Shown: positions 30,103 through 38,463 of the stretch, piece by piece
Layout: each line of letters begins with the position of its first letter
How positions within the stretch are numbered: position 1 is the first letter of the stretch
Assembly (NCBI RefSeq): GCF_030538655.1
Contig: NZ_JAUNTO010000004.1
Coordinates: 104,569 to 168,568, forward strand
Origin: Paracoccus sp. (in: a-proteobacteria)
GTDB taxonomy: Bacteria > Pseudomonadota > Alphaproteobacteria > Rhodobacterales > Rhodobacteraceae
Direction: 5' to 3'
Length of the DNA stretch: 64,000 nucleotides
Program-made: the position numbers and the translations under genes
The notes under the pieces: generated by a model
Seen by the model: only the letters and a program-made list of their open reading frames with translations
Databases searched by the model: none
Told to the model about the DNA's origin: nothing

Positions 30103-31914
30103 GTGGAAAAGATCACAGCCTTTATCGAAACGGTTCACCCCTATGACAGCCTGTCGCGGGAAGAGCTGGCGCGTGTCGCCGGCTCCTTCAGCCGCAGGAC
30201 TTATGCCGCAGGCGAGACGATTTACGCCCAGGGCGATCTGCTGCCCGGTCTGTATCTGATCGAGACCGGGCAGATCGCCGTGACGGATGCCAACGGCGAT
30301 TCCGTGTCAGAACTGGGGCCGCGCAATTCCTTTGGCGAACGCGGTTTGCTGCGTGATGGGGTGGCGGTGACGAATGCGACGGCGGCGACGGACAGCACGG
30401 TTCTGATGCTGCCCCGCGATACGGTGATGGAATTGATCGCCAGCACCCCGGCGGTGGCGCGGTTTTTTGACCGGGGCAAGGGGCCTGCGGATCGCGGCGC
30501 GCCGATTGCCACGCTGAAAGTGTCTGACCTGCTGAACCGTGGCGCCGTGTCCTGCCCGCCAGATACAACGGTGGTTCAGGCGGCGCAGCAAATGCGCGAT
30601 GCCCATGTCAGCAGCCTTGGCGTCACCGATGAAACGGGCGCGCTGATCGGGATCGTCACCATCCGCGATATGTCGAACCGCGTGGTGGCCGATGGCATGT
30701 CCCCTGATGCGGCCGTCAGCCAGATCATGACCGCGAACCCGATTACGCTGTCGCCCGCCTCGCTTGGCTATGACGTGCTGAACCTGATGTTGGAACGGCG
30801 CATCGGGCATTTGCCGGTGATTGAAAACGGTCGTTTTGTCGGGATGATTACCCAGACCGATCTGATGCGGGTGCAGGCGGTGTCGGCATCCGTGCTGATC
30901 CGCGAGGTGGCGGATGCCCGCAACGTGGCCGAGATGGCCTTGGTGACGCGGCGCATCCCCGAACTGCTGGTCTCGCTGGTCGCCGGCCATCAGCGGCACG
31001 AGGTTGTGACGCGGATGATCACCGACATCGCCGATGCGGTGACGCGCCGCCTGCTGCGTCTGGCCGAGGACCGGCTTGGCCCGCCGCCCGCCGCCTATCT
31101 GTGGGCGGCCTGCGGGTCGCAGGGGCGGCAGGAACAGACCGGCGTATCGGATCAGGACAACTGCCTGATTCTGGCCGAGGGGGCGGATGCGGACGAGCCC
31201 TATTTCGCCGAACTGGCACGGATCGTCAGCGATGGCCTGAACGAATGCGGCTATGTCTATTGCCCCGGCGATATGATGGCGACGAACCCGCGTTGGCGGC
31301 AGCCTCTGCCGGTCTGGCGCAGCTATTTCAGGGGCTGGATCGACAAGCCCTCGCCCGAGGCGCAGATGCTGGCCAGCGTCATGTTCGATCTGCGCGCCAT
31401 CGGCGGGGATGAAACCCTGCTGGAAGGATTGCATACCGATACGCTGGACATGGCGGCGCGCAATTCGATCTTTGTGGCGCATATGGTGTCGAACTCGCTG
31501 AAACATCGCCCGCCTCTGGGGCTGATCGGCGGCTTTGCCACGGTGCGCTCGGGCGAGCATCGTCACGAGATCGACATGAAGATGAACGGCGTCGTGCCGA
31601 TCACCGATCTGGCGCGTGTCTATGCGCTGCAAGGGCGGCTGATGGCGGTCAACACCCGTGCCCGGCTGGAGGTGGCGACCGAAGCCGGGGTGGTGTCGCA
31701 AACCGGCGGGCGTGATCTGATCGCGGCCTATGATCTGATCCAGACCATACGGCTGGAGGCGCAGGCCGCCGAGGTGCGCGCGGGCAAAAAGCCCGACAAC
31801 TTTCTGGCCCCCGCCGCGCTGCCTGATTTTGAACGCAGTCACCTGCGCGATGCCTTTGTGGTGGTGCGCGGGATGCAATCGGCCATCGGCCACGGCAAGG
31901 GGATGCTGGGATGA
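30103..31914 (+). CDS. cNMP-binding / CBS-pair / DUF294 nucleotidyltransferase-like regulator
   Basis: 603 residues from a GTG with AAGGGG 6 bases upstream. Domain order: cyclic-nucleotide-binding fold (about 20-115, with GETIYAQGDLLPGLYLIETG), two CBS repeats (about 140-260), the DUF294 nucleotidyltransferase-like domain with GSQGRQEQ at 338-345 and Asp350/Asp352 (the G-S-x-G-R-x-E and D-x-D signature shared with GlnD), and a DUF294 C-terminal helical domain. It is a soluble signalling protein sensing a nucleotide and perhaps modifying a partner. Its stop overlaps the next start (ATGA), and it follows the symporter, so it probably regulates acetate uptake or metabolism. Confidence 0.88.
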   Translation: MEKITAFIETVHPYDSLSREELARVAGSFSRRTYAAGETIYAQGDLLPGLYLIETGQIAVTDANGDSVSELGPRNSFGERGLLRDGVAVTNATAATDSTVLMLPRDTVMELIASTPAVARFFDRGKGPADRGAPIATLKVSDLLNRGAVSCPPDTTVVQAAQQMRDAHVSSLGVTDETGALIGIVTIRDMSNRVVADGMSPDAAVSQIMTANPITLSPASLGYDVLNLMLERRIGHLPVIENGRFVGMITQTDLMRVQAVSASVLIREVADARNVAEMALVTRRIPELLVSLVAGHQRHEVVTRMITDIADAVTRRLLRLAEDRLGPPPAAYLWAACGSQGRQEQTGVSDQDNCLILAEGADADEPYFAELARIVSDGLNECGYVYCPGDMMATNPRWRQPLPVWRSYFRGWIDKPSPEAQMLASVMFDLRAIGGDETLLEGLHTDTLDMAARNSIFVAHMVSNSLKHRPPLGLIGGFATVRSGEHRHEIDMKMNGVVPITDLARVYALQGRLMAVNTRARLEVATEAGVVSQTGGRDLIAAYDLIQTIRLEAQAAEVRAGKKPDNFLAPAALPDFERSHLRDAFVVVRGMQSAIGHGKGMLG

Positions 31915-32417
31915 ACAGTGCGGCCGACGGCATTGCCGCCGATATTCTGGGCGTGGTCGGGATTGCGATTGGCACGGCGGCGCTGTTGTTTGCGCTGATG
32001 CACGGTCTGCGCAAGGCGGGGGTTGATCTGCCGCGCTGGCTGCTGCCTGCGGGGATCGGTGCGGCGATGATTCTCTATTCCGTCTGGAACGATTACGCCT
32101 GGTATGGCCGCATGGTGGACCGGCTGCCCGCCGAAGCCGAAGTGCTGGTCAGCGGCCAGACCAGCTTTCCCTGGGCGCCGTGGTCCTATGTGGTGCCGGT
32201 GACGGTGCGCTATGCCACGCTGGACCGGGGCAGCATAACGACCGGCGCGGATGGTGTGCGCAGCGCGCAGATCACGCTGATCGAACGGCGCGGCAAGGGC
32301 TATATGATCCGGCAGGATTTCGATTGCGCGGGTGAGAGGATGCGCCTGCCGCAAGGGGAATGGCAGGTGGCCGCGCCGGATGACCCGGCTTTTGCCGCCG
32401 TATGCAAGGGGGGATAG
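31911..32417 (+). CDS. Hypothetical membrane-anchored protein
   Basis: 168 residues. Two hydrophobic helices (about 10-32 and 40-57) are followed by WNDYAWYGRMVDRLP and a beta-rich soluble domain with two cysteines (one in FDCAG, one at AAVCKGG near the end), which may form a disulfide if periplasmic. No family is recognised. It overlaps the DUF294 gene (ATGA) and precedes a receiver-domain gene by 9 bases, so it belongs to the same translational unit and may be an accessory membrane sensor. Confidence 0.75.
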   Translation: MNSAADGIAADILGVVGIAIGTAALLFALMHGLRKAGVDLPRWLLPAGIGAAMILYSVWNDYAWYGRMVDRLPAEAEVLVSGQTSFPWAPWSYVVPVTVRYATLDRGSITTGADGVRSAQITLIERRGKGYMIRQDFDCAGERMRLPQGEWQVAAPDDPAFAAVCKGG

Positions 32418-32426
32418 GGAGGTGTC

Positions 32427-32801
32427 ATGGCGCGCATCATGGTGATCGAGGACGAGGATAACATCGCCATCGCGCTGGATTATCTGCTCAGCCGTGAGGG
32501 GTATAACCATTCCCGGCTGGCAACCGGGGCCGGCGCGGTCGAGGCGATCCGGGCCGAACGACCTGATCTGGTGCTGCTGGATGTGATGCTGCCCGAGGTC
32601 TCGGGTTATCAGATCGTGCAGGATCTGCGGGCCGATCCCGATCTGAAATCGGTGCGGGTGCTGATGATGACTGCGCGCGGCTCGGTGGTGGAACGGCGCA
32701 AGGGGCTGGCGCTTGGGGCCGATGGCTTTATCGCCAAACCGTTCGAGCTGTCGGAGTTGCGCGCCGAAATGACACGGCTGTTGGAACAGGGGGCCGCCTG
32801 A
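32427..32801 (+). CDS. Stand-alone receiver-domain response regulator
   Basis: 124 residues, a CheY-like receiver domain only. The acidic pocket is EDED at 8-11, the phosphoacceptor Asp52 lies in LLDVMLPEVSG, Thr82 and Lys104 complete the active site. There is no DNA-binding output domain, so it must act through protein contacts. Its stop overlaps the next gene in TGATG. The neighbour is a sensor-like protein without an evident intact kinase, so the phosphate source is an open question. Confidence 0.92.
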   Translation: MARIMVIEDEDNIAIALDYLLSREGYNHSRLATGAGAVEAIRAERPDLVLLDVMLPEVSGYQIVQDLRADPDLKSVRVLMMTARGSVVERRKGLALGADGFIAKPFELSELRAEMTRLLEQGAA

Positions 32802-34780
32802 TGCTGACGCGCCTGTCGTTGCGGCTGCGCGTTCTGCTGATCTTTCTGGGCCTGTCGGCGGGTGTCGCGGCGATGTTTGCCCTTGGGCTGCTGTTGGCCG
32901 GGCGGCGGTTGACCGAGGCCAACCTTGGCTATCTGGGGCAAACAGTGCCGGGGGCGTCTGCGGCGTTGACGGCGGCCGGGGTGGTCGGTGTCTTTGGTGC
33001 GGCGGTGCTGATCGTCGGGGTGTGGTATCTGTTCGACCGCAATGTCGCCAAACCGATCGAGACCTTGGCCGGGGGGCTGCGCACCGGCGCCGCCCCGGAT
33101 CTAGAGGAATCACGCTATCTGGCCGATCTTGGCCCCGCGGCCCATGCGGCCGCCGAGGCGCGCGCGCAGCAGGCCGAGCGGCTGGCGGCAGCGATTCAGG
33201 AACATGCCTCGGATCTGGCGCGGGAAAAGACGACGCTTGAGGCGATCTTGTCGGATTTCGGCGCGGGTGCGGTGATGACCGACAATGCCGGGCGGGTGGT
33301 GTTCTATAACGCGTCGGCGGCGCGTCTGCTGCCTGGTCTGGGTCTGGACCGCCCGCTGGACCGTTTCCTGCGATCCGGGGCGGTGGATGCGGCGCGGGCG
33401 CGGCTGGCGGCAGGGGCCGAGGCCACCGATCTGACATGCATCACCACGCATGACGACACCCTGACCGGGCGGATGCGGGCGCTGGATGGGGCGATTCTGC
33501 TGATCCTGCGCGACCGCCCTGCCGACAGGCCGATGTCGCGTTCGGCGCTGGAATCGCTGCGGCGGCATTCGGCGACGCTGATTCCGATGCTGGAAACGCT
33601 GGACGGTCCGATCCCGCCCGCGCTTGCCCAAGCTTTGCAGGCCGAGGGGCAGGGGCTGGCCCGTGCCATGCGCGATCTGTCTCAGGCCATGGCCGAGACG
33701 GCCCCGGCGGCGCGTGCCTCATTAAAGGAACTGGCCACCGGACTGGTTCTGGCGGACGATGCCCCCGCCGTCGATTTTCTGGCGGATGCCGGGGCGATGA
33801 ACGCGCTGCTGGTCATGCTGAACAACTGCCTGCGGGCCGAGGGGTATGAGCCGTGCCTGACCGTCGAACCCGGCGAAACCGGCTCGGGCGAGGCGCATCT
33901 GGTGCTGCATTGGCAGGGCAAGGCGCTGCCGATGGACCGGCTGGAGGCGTGGCTGGATACGCCGCCCGACCCCGACCTGCCCGAACGCACCGGCGCGGAC
34001 CTGCTGTCGGCGCAGGCCACCGGCATCTGGGCCGAGGCGCTGAACGGTGATGGCCGCCTGATCCTGCCTTTGCCGGTTGCGCGTGCCGGTGGTGGTGGCG
34101 GTGGGCTGACCTATGATTTTGCCTTGGCCGGGCGCGGGGCGGCATCGTCGCGGCTGGCGGATCTGACCTGCGTGGTCTTTGATACCGAAACCACCGGGCT
34201 GTCACCGTCAGACCGGATCGTGCAGATCGCCGGGGTGCGCATCGCGCGCGGGCGACTGACCGGCGAGCGGTTTGACACGCTGGTCAATCCGGGTCGCCCG
34301 ATCCCGCCCGCCTCGACCGCGGTGCATCACGTCACCGATGAAATGGTGGCCGATGCACCCGATATGACGGCGGCGCTGAACGCCTTTCACCACTTTGCCG
34401 AAGGGGCGGTTCTGGTCGCCCATAACGCGCCGTTCGATATGGGCTTTCTACGCTCGGCCGCACCGGAAACCGGGGCGCATTTTGATAACCGCGTGCTGGA
34501 TACGGTGCTGCTGTCGGCGATGGTTTACGGGCAATCGGCGGTGCATACGCTGGATGCGCTGACCGAACGGCTGGGCATCGTCATTCCGCCCGAAGACCGC
34601 CACACCGCCATGGGCGACACCGTGGCCACCGCCGAGGCGTTCCTGCGCCTGATCGAAGCCCTGTCCGCCAAGGGTCTGGACAGGTTCGAAGATGTGCTGG
34701 CAGAGGCCAAAAAGCACCGCCGCCTGATCGAAGATGCCAATATCGTTGCCCATCCGGCGATGGCGCGGGACAAGGCGTGA
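32801..34780 (+). CDS. Membrane sensor-like protein fused to a DEDDh 3'-5' exonuclease
   Basis: 659 residues. Two membrane helices (about 8-33 and 53-78) flank a short periplasmic loop. A HAMP-like linker starts at KPIETLAGGL (84-93), then a coiled coil, and a PAS-like segment (about 145-190: AILSDFGAGAVMTDNAGRVVFYNASAARLL). Residues ~320-425 recall a degenerate kinase ATPase domain (MNALLVMLNNCLRAEG as N-box relic); no canonical H-box is seen. Residues 455-625 are a complete DEDDh exonuclease as in DnaQ: Asp461 and Glu463 (FDTETTG), Asp546 (HNAPFDMGF), His601 and Asp606 (HTAMGD). It is translationally coupled to the receiver gene. Membrane sensing may control nuclease output; that is inference. 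Confidence 0.85.
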   Translation: MLTRLSLRLRVLLIFLGLSAGVAAMFALGLLLAGRRLTEANLGYLGQTVPGASAALTAAGVVGVFGAAVLIVGVWYLFDRNVAKPIETLAGGLRTGAAPDLEESRYLADLGPAAHAAAEARAQQAERLAAAIQEHASDLAREKTTLEAILSDFGAGAVMTDNAGRVVFYNASAARLLPGLGLDRPLDRFLRSGAVDAARARLAAGAEATDLTCITTHDDTLTGRMRALDGAILLILRDRPADRPMSRSALESLRRHSATLIPMLETLDGPIPPALAQALQAEGQGLARAMRDLSQAMAETAPAARASLKELATGLVLADDAPAVDFLADAGAMNALLVMLNNCLRAEGYEPCLTVEPGETGSGEAHLVLHWQGKALPMDRLEAWLDTPPDPDLPERTGADLLSAQATGIWAEALNGDGRLILPLPVARAGGGGGGLTYDFALAGRGAASSRLADLTCVVFDTETTGLSPSDRIVQIAGVRIARGRLTGERFDTLVNPGRPIPPASTAVHHVTDEMVADAPDMTAALNAFHHFAEGAVLVAHNAPFDMGFLRSAAPETGAHFDNRVLDTVLLSAMVYGQSAVHTLDALTERLGIVIPPEDRHTAMGDTVATAEAFLRLIEALSAKGLDRFEDVLAEAKKHRRLIEDANIVAHPAMARDKA

Positions 34781-34843
34781 CCGCTGGTTGCACCGGCAGG
34801 AGCGTGGCGCTAGCCTGAGCCTTTCGCTGGCAAGAGGTGTGCG

Positions 34844-36865
34844 ATGAACCGTGAACTGGTGCAATGGTCCGGCCCCCAGGGGTTGCCGCGTTTCGATCTG
34901 ATCGCGGATGATGATTTCGCCGCCGTGGTGGACGCCGAACTGGCTGCTGCCCAGGCCGCGCATGAGGCCATCGCCACCGACCCCGCGCCGCCGGACTTCG
35001 CCAATACGCTGGCGGCCATGGAGCAGGCCGAAGACGGGCTGAACCGTGTGCTGGCGGTGTTCTATACGCTGGCCGGGGTCGCCTCGAATCCCGCGCGCGA
35101 GGCGTTGCAGCGCGATTTTGCGCCCAAACTGGCCGCTTATGGCAGCAAGATCAGCATGGATGCGCGGCTGTATCGGCGGGTTCAGGCGGTGGCCGAGGCG
35201 GGTGGCCTGTCGCCCGAGGATGCCCGTCTGGTCGATCTCAGCTTGCGCGGGTTCCGTCGCTCGGGCGCGGGGCTGGAGGGGGCGTCGCGTGATCGCATGG
35301 CCGCGATCCGCAACCGTCTGGCCGTGCTGACCACGCAGTTTTCGCAAAACGTGCTGACGGATGAGAGGGATTATGTCCTGCCGGTGCCCGATGCCGGGCT
35401 GGCGGGGCTGCCCGATTGGCTGCTGCGGTCGATGGCGGCGGCGGCGCGCGAACGCGGGATGGATGGCCATGTCGTCACGCTGTCGCGATCGCTGATCGTG
35501 CCGTTTCTGGAATATGCGACCGACCGCGCGTTGAGGGAAGCTGCCTTCCGCGCATGGGTGGCGCGTGGGTCAGGGCAGGGTGCGGGCGGCGCAGATACGG
35601 ATAACGGTGCCATCGTGGCAGAAATTCTGTCGTTGCGCCATGAACGCGCGCGCCTGCTGGGCTATGACGATTTCGCCGCCTACAAGCTGGAACCGGAAAT
35701 GGCCGGATCGGCGGATCGGGTGCGCGATCTGCTGATGCAGGTCTGGCACCCGGCCCGTGCCCGCGCCGAACAGGATCAGGCCGCCCTGACCGAGATGCTG
35801 CGTGCTGACGGCATCAACGGCGCGTTGGAACCGTGGGACTGGCGCCATTATGCCGAACGTCGCCGCCGCGCTGAACACGATCTGGATGAGGCGGAGATCA
35901 AGCCCTATCTGACGCTGGACGCCATGCTGGGCGCCGTATTCGACACCGCTAACCGCCTGTTCGGGCTAGAGTTTCAGCCATTCGACGCGCCGCTGTGGGA
36001 TAGGTCGGCGCGGGCGTGGCGGGTGATGCGCGACGGGCGGCAGATGGCGATTTTCATCGGCGATTACTATGCCCGGCCCGGCAAGCGGTCGGGGGCATGG
36101 TGTTCGGCGATGCAGATGCAGCACAAGATTGGCGCGGGGCAGCGGCCCATCGTGGTGAACGTCTGCAACTTTACTCCGCCTGCCAGCGACGGCGCGCCGG
36201 CCTTTCTGTCATGGGACGATGCCAAGACGCTGTTCCACGAATTCGGCCATGCGACGCACCATATCCTGTCGGATGTAACCTGGCCTTCGCTGGCGGGCAC
36301 CTCGGTCGCGCGGGACTTTGTGGAACTGCCCAGCCAGCTTTATGAACATTGGCTGGATCAGCCGCAGGTGTTGCAGGCCCATGCCCGGCATTTTGAAACT
36401 GGTGCGCCGATGCCCGATGCGCTGCGCCAGCGTATTCTGGATGCCGACCGGGCCGGGCAGGGCTTTGCCTCGATGGAGTATCTGCAATCGGCGCTGGTCG
36501 ATCTGGATTTTCACAGCGCCACCCCGCCCGATGACCCGATGGCGCGTCAGGCGCGACTGCTGGCTGAACTGGACGCGCCGCCTGCCATCCCCATGCGCCA
36601 CGCCACACCGCATTTCAGCCATGTGTTTTCGGGCGACGGATATTCTGCCGGGTATTACAGCTATCTGTGGTCCGAGGTCATGGATGCCGATGCCTTTGCC
36701 GCGTTCGAGGAAACCGGCGATGTGTTCGATCCGGCAACGGCAAAGCGGCTGGAAGATACGATCCTGTCGCGCGGCGGATCAGCCCCGGCCGAAGACCTGT
36801 GGCTGGCCTTTCGCGGCAAGATGCCGGGCGTCGAACCGCTGCTGCGCGGGCGCGGCCTGATCTGA
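34844..36865 (+). CDS. M3-family zinc metallopeptidase (peptidyl-dipeptidase Dcp / oligopeptidase A-like)
   Basis: 673 residues. The zinc site HEFGHATHH (HExxH) is intact, with the third ligand expected in the DFVELPSQLYEHW segment typical of M3 peptidases. The family C-terminal block GYSAGYYSYLWSEVMDADAF is also present. It degrades short peptides in the cytoplasm; no signal peptide is seen. Length and layout match Dcp/PrlC. It stands alone on the plus strand, ending about 110 bases from the convergent nap-operon end. Confidence 0.93.
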   Translation: MNRELVQWSGPQGLPRFDLIADDDFAAVVDAELAAAQAAHEAIATDPAPPDFANTLAAMEQAEDGLNRVLAVFYTLAGVASNPAREALQRDFAPKLAAYGSKISMDARLYRRVQAVAEAGGLSPEDARLVDLSLRGFRRSGAGLEGASRDRMAAIRNRLAVLTTQFSQNVLTDERDYVLPVPDAGLAGLPDWLLRSMAAAARERGMDGHVVTLSRSLIVPFLEYATDRALREAAFRAWVARGSGQGAGGADTDNGAIVAEILSLRHERARLLGYDDFAAYKLEPEMAGSADRVRDLLMQVWHPARARAEQDQAALTEMLRADGINGALEPWDWRHYAERRRRAEHDLDEAEIKPYLTLDAMLGAVFDTANRLFGLEFQPFDAPLWDRSARAWRVMRDGRQMAIFIGDYYARPGKRSGAWCSAMQMQHKIGAGQRPIVVNVCNFTPPASDGAPAFLSWDDAKTLFHEFGHATHHILSDVTWPSLAGTSVARDFVELPSQLYEHWLDQPQVLQAHARHFETGAPMPDALRQRILDADRAGQGFASMEYLQSALVDLDFHSATPPDDPMARQARLLAELDAPPAIPMRHATPHFSHVFSGDGYSAGYYSYLWSEVMDADAFAAFEETGDVFDPATAKRLEDTILSRGGSAPAEDLWLAFRGKMPGVEPLLRGRGLI

Positions 36866-36893
36866 ACCCGACGCGACCCCTGTATCAATACGC

Positions 36894-36921
36894 AAAAAGC
36901 GGCGGGCTGACTTGCCCGCCG
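36894..36921 (-). terminator. Rho-independent terminator of the nap operon
   Basis: Read on the minus strand: stem CGGCGGGC / GCCCGCCG, six-base loop, then TTTTT. It sits between the convergent M3 peptidase and the last nap-linked gene, about 55 bases past the latter's stop. Confidence 0.75.
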
Positions 36922-36976
36922 ATGCAAGGGTTCTGCTGATCCCTGTCCGAAATCACGGGCAGGGATGCGCCGCCCC

Positions 36977-37237
36977 TTATACCGTTGCGCCCCGATGGCG
37001 GATGGCGCAGCCCAATATGGCAAAGGTGATGCCGACCGCGATGGCGATGCTCATCTCATAGGTGAACAGAACCGTCCGGTCGCTGAAGATAAAGGTCTGG
37101 ATCACGCCGACCACGGCCCCGGCCAGTGCGGCAATGATCCAGTTTCGGGTCATCATCCCGAAGGCAAGGCCAAGGATGCCCGGAAAGCCGATGACATTGC
37201 TGCCAAGGGTGCCAAGAAAATCAAGAAAGCTGAGCAT
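36977..37237 (-). CDS. Small membrane protein at the end of the nap operon, hypothetical
   Basis: 86 residues with three hydrophobic segments (about 5-25, 30-48, 56-78) and a basic end. It starts MLSFLDFLGTLG with weak GGGA upstream. It lies 50 bases after napC on the same strand and before the terminator, so it is probably co-transcribed. No known nap subunit (NapE, NapK, NapL) matches convincingly; it looks like a small integral membrane protein of unknown role. Confidence 0.6.
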   Translation of the reverse strand: MLSFLDFLGTLGSNVIGFPGILGLAFGMMTRNWIIAALAGAVVGVIQTFIFSDRTVLFTYEMSIAIAVGITFAILGCAIRHRGATV

Positions 37238-37287
37238 GGCGGGGGGGTTCCCTGTTGGGCAGACCGCCGGGCGGCCTGCGAAATCTG

Positions 37288-37986
37288 TTACTGCGACGCG
37301 GTGCTGATCCACGATTGAACCGCTGCCATATCGGACGGAGGCGCAGCGATAACGCCCTGTTCGGTCAGCTCGTTCACGACACGGCGGTATTCCTCTTGCG
37401 AGCCGGGGGCCAGCTTGTGCGCGATGCCCTGATGGCAGTCGATGCAGGTCATGCCGGTGTCGATGGCGCGCTGATGCGAATCTGCCGCGCGGCGTTCCTG
37501 CATGGTAAAGTCCATATAATCAAAGGCATGGCAGTTGCGACATTCGCGGCTGTCGGATGCCTTCATCTTGCGCCACACGGCGGATGCCATGGCCAGACGG
37601 TGTTCCTCGTATTTCTCGGGGGTGGAAATGGTGCCGGCGATTTCGTGGTAAACGTCCTTTACCGCCATGATCTTGGCCTTGATCTTGTGGTTCCATTCAT
37701 GCGGGACGTGGCAATCCGAACAGATCGCCCGCACGCCGGAATGGTTGTTATAGTGAACCGTCTCGCGGTATTCGCCCAGGTTCACCTCCATCGTGTGACA
37801 CGAGGTGCAGAACTCTTCGGTGTTGGTCATTTCCAGCGACCAGTGGAACCCGCCCCAGAACAGGATGCCGCCGATAAAGCCCGCGATCAGCAGAAAGCCG
37901 ATGCTGAGAACCGAAGTCGGGCTGAAGAACCCGTCCCATAGCCTGCGCAGGATGTTGCGCTTGGGTGCGCCATTTTGATCCGCCAT
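37288..37986 (-). CDS. napC: Tetraheme c-type cytochrome NapC (quinol dehydrogenase)
   Basis: 232 residues from the ATG at 37986; a GTG one codon upstream is possible. One N-terminal membrane anchor (about 20-42) is followed by four CxxCH heme sites: CTSCH, CSDCH, CRNCH and CIDCH, as in the NapC/NirT family. It takes electrons from membrane quinol and passes them to NapB in the periplasm. It is the last of the seven nap genes, 17 bases after napB. Confidence 0.96.
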   Translation of the reverse strand: MADQNGAPKRNILRRLWDGFFSPTSVLSIGFLLIAGFIGGILFWGGFHWSLEMTNTEEFCTSCHTMEVNLGEYRETVHYNNHSGVRAICSDCHVPHEWNHKIKAKIMAVKDVYHEIAGTISTPEKYEEHRLAMASAVWRKMKASDSRECRNCHAFDYMDFTMQERRAADSHQRAIDTGMTCIDCHQGIAHKLAPGSQEEYRRVVNELTEQGVIAAPPSDMAAVQSWISTASQ

Positions 37987-38003
37987 CACTTTCCCCCTTT
38001 ATG

Positions 38004-38444
38004 TCAGTTGCCGGTGGACGGCTGGAAGATGTTGCGCACCAGATCGGGCGCGTTGGCCTGCGGCACATGGCAGGCGTTGCAGAACCAGCGGGTGCCGGGG
38101 ATCTGGTCAAGCTGATTGCCCTCGCGGTCCTGATAATGCGTCATCGACAGGGTGGGCGCGCCACGTTCACCGGCATTGGTCCAGTCGTGGCAGGCAAGGC
38201 ACTGGTTGTTGCGCATGTCGATCTGATACTGGTCGATGCTATGCGGCACCAAGGGCGGTTGCTGGCGATAGTTACGCGACATCCGCCCCTCCAGCTGGCG
38301 ATGGATGTCGTCGGCAGGCAGCACCTGCTGAACATCGGCACCGCGCAGGGTGCGCACCTCGCCCGAGGACTGGGCTGTTGCCAGACCAGTCAGGGTCAGC
38401 AGGATTGCGGTTGCGGAAACTCCGGCAAGGACCACTAGCTTCAT
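38004..38444 (-). CDS. napB: Diheme cytochrome c subunit of periplasmic nitrate reductase
   Basis: 146 residues from the ATG at 38444, preceded by CGGAG 7 bases away. A signal peptide (about 1-24, ending ATAQS) leads to the periplasm. Two heme sites, CLACH and CNACH, and two His-rich segments for distal ligands fit NapB. It transfers electrons from NapC to the molybdenum subunit NapA. Two further in-frame starts lie upstream, inside the end of napH, but they give a poorer signal peptide. Confidence 0.95.
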   Translation of the reverse strand: MKLVVLAGVSATAILLTLTGLATAQSSGEVRTLRGADVQQVLPADDIHRQLEGRMSRNYRQQPPLVPHSIDQYQIDMRNNQCLACHDWTNAGERGAPTLSMTHYQDREGNQLDQIPGTRWFCNACHVPQANAPDLVRNIFQPSTGN

Positions 38445-38463
38445 CTGGATTCTCCGTTGCATA

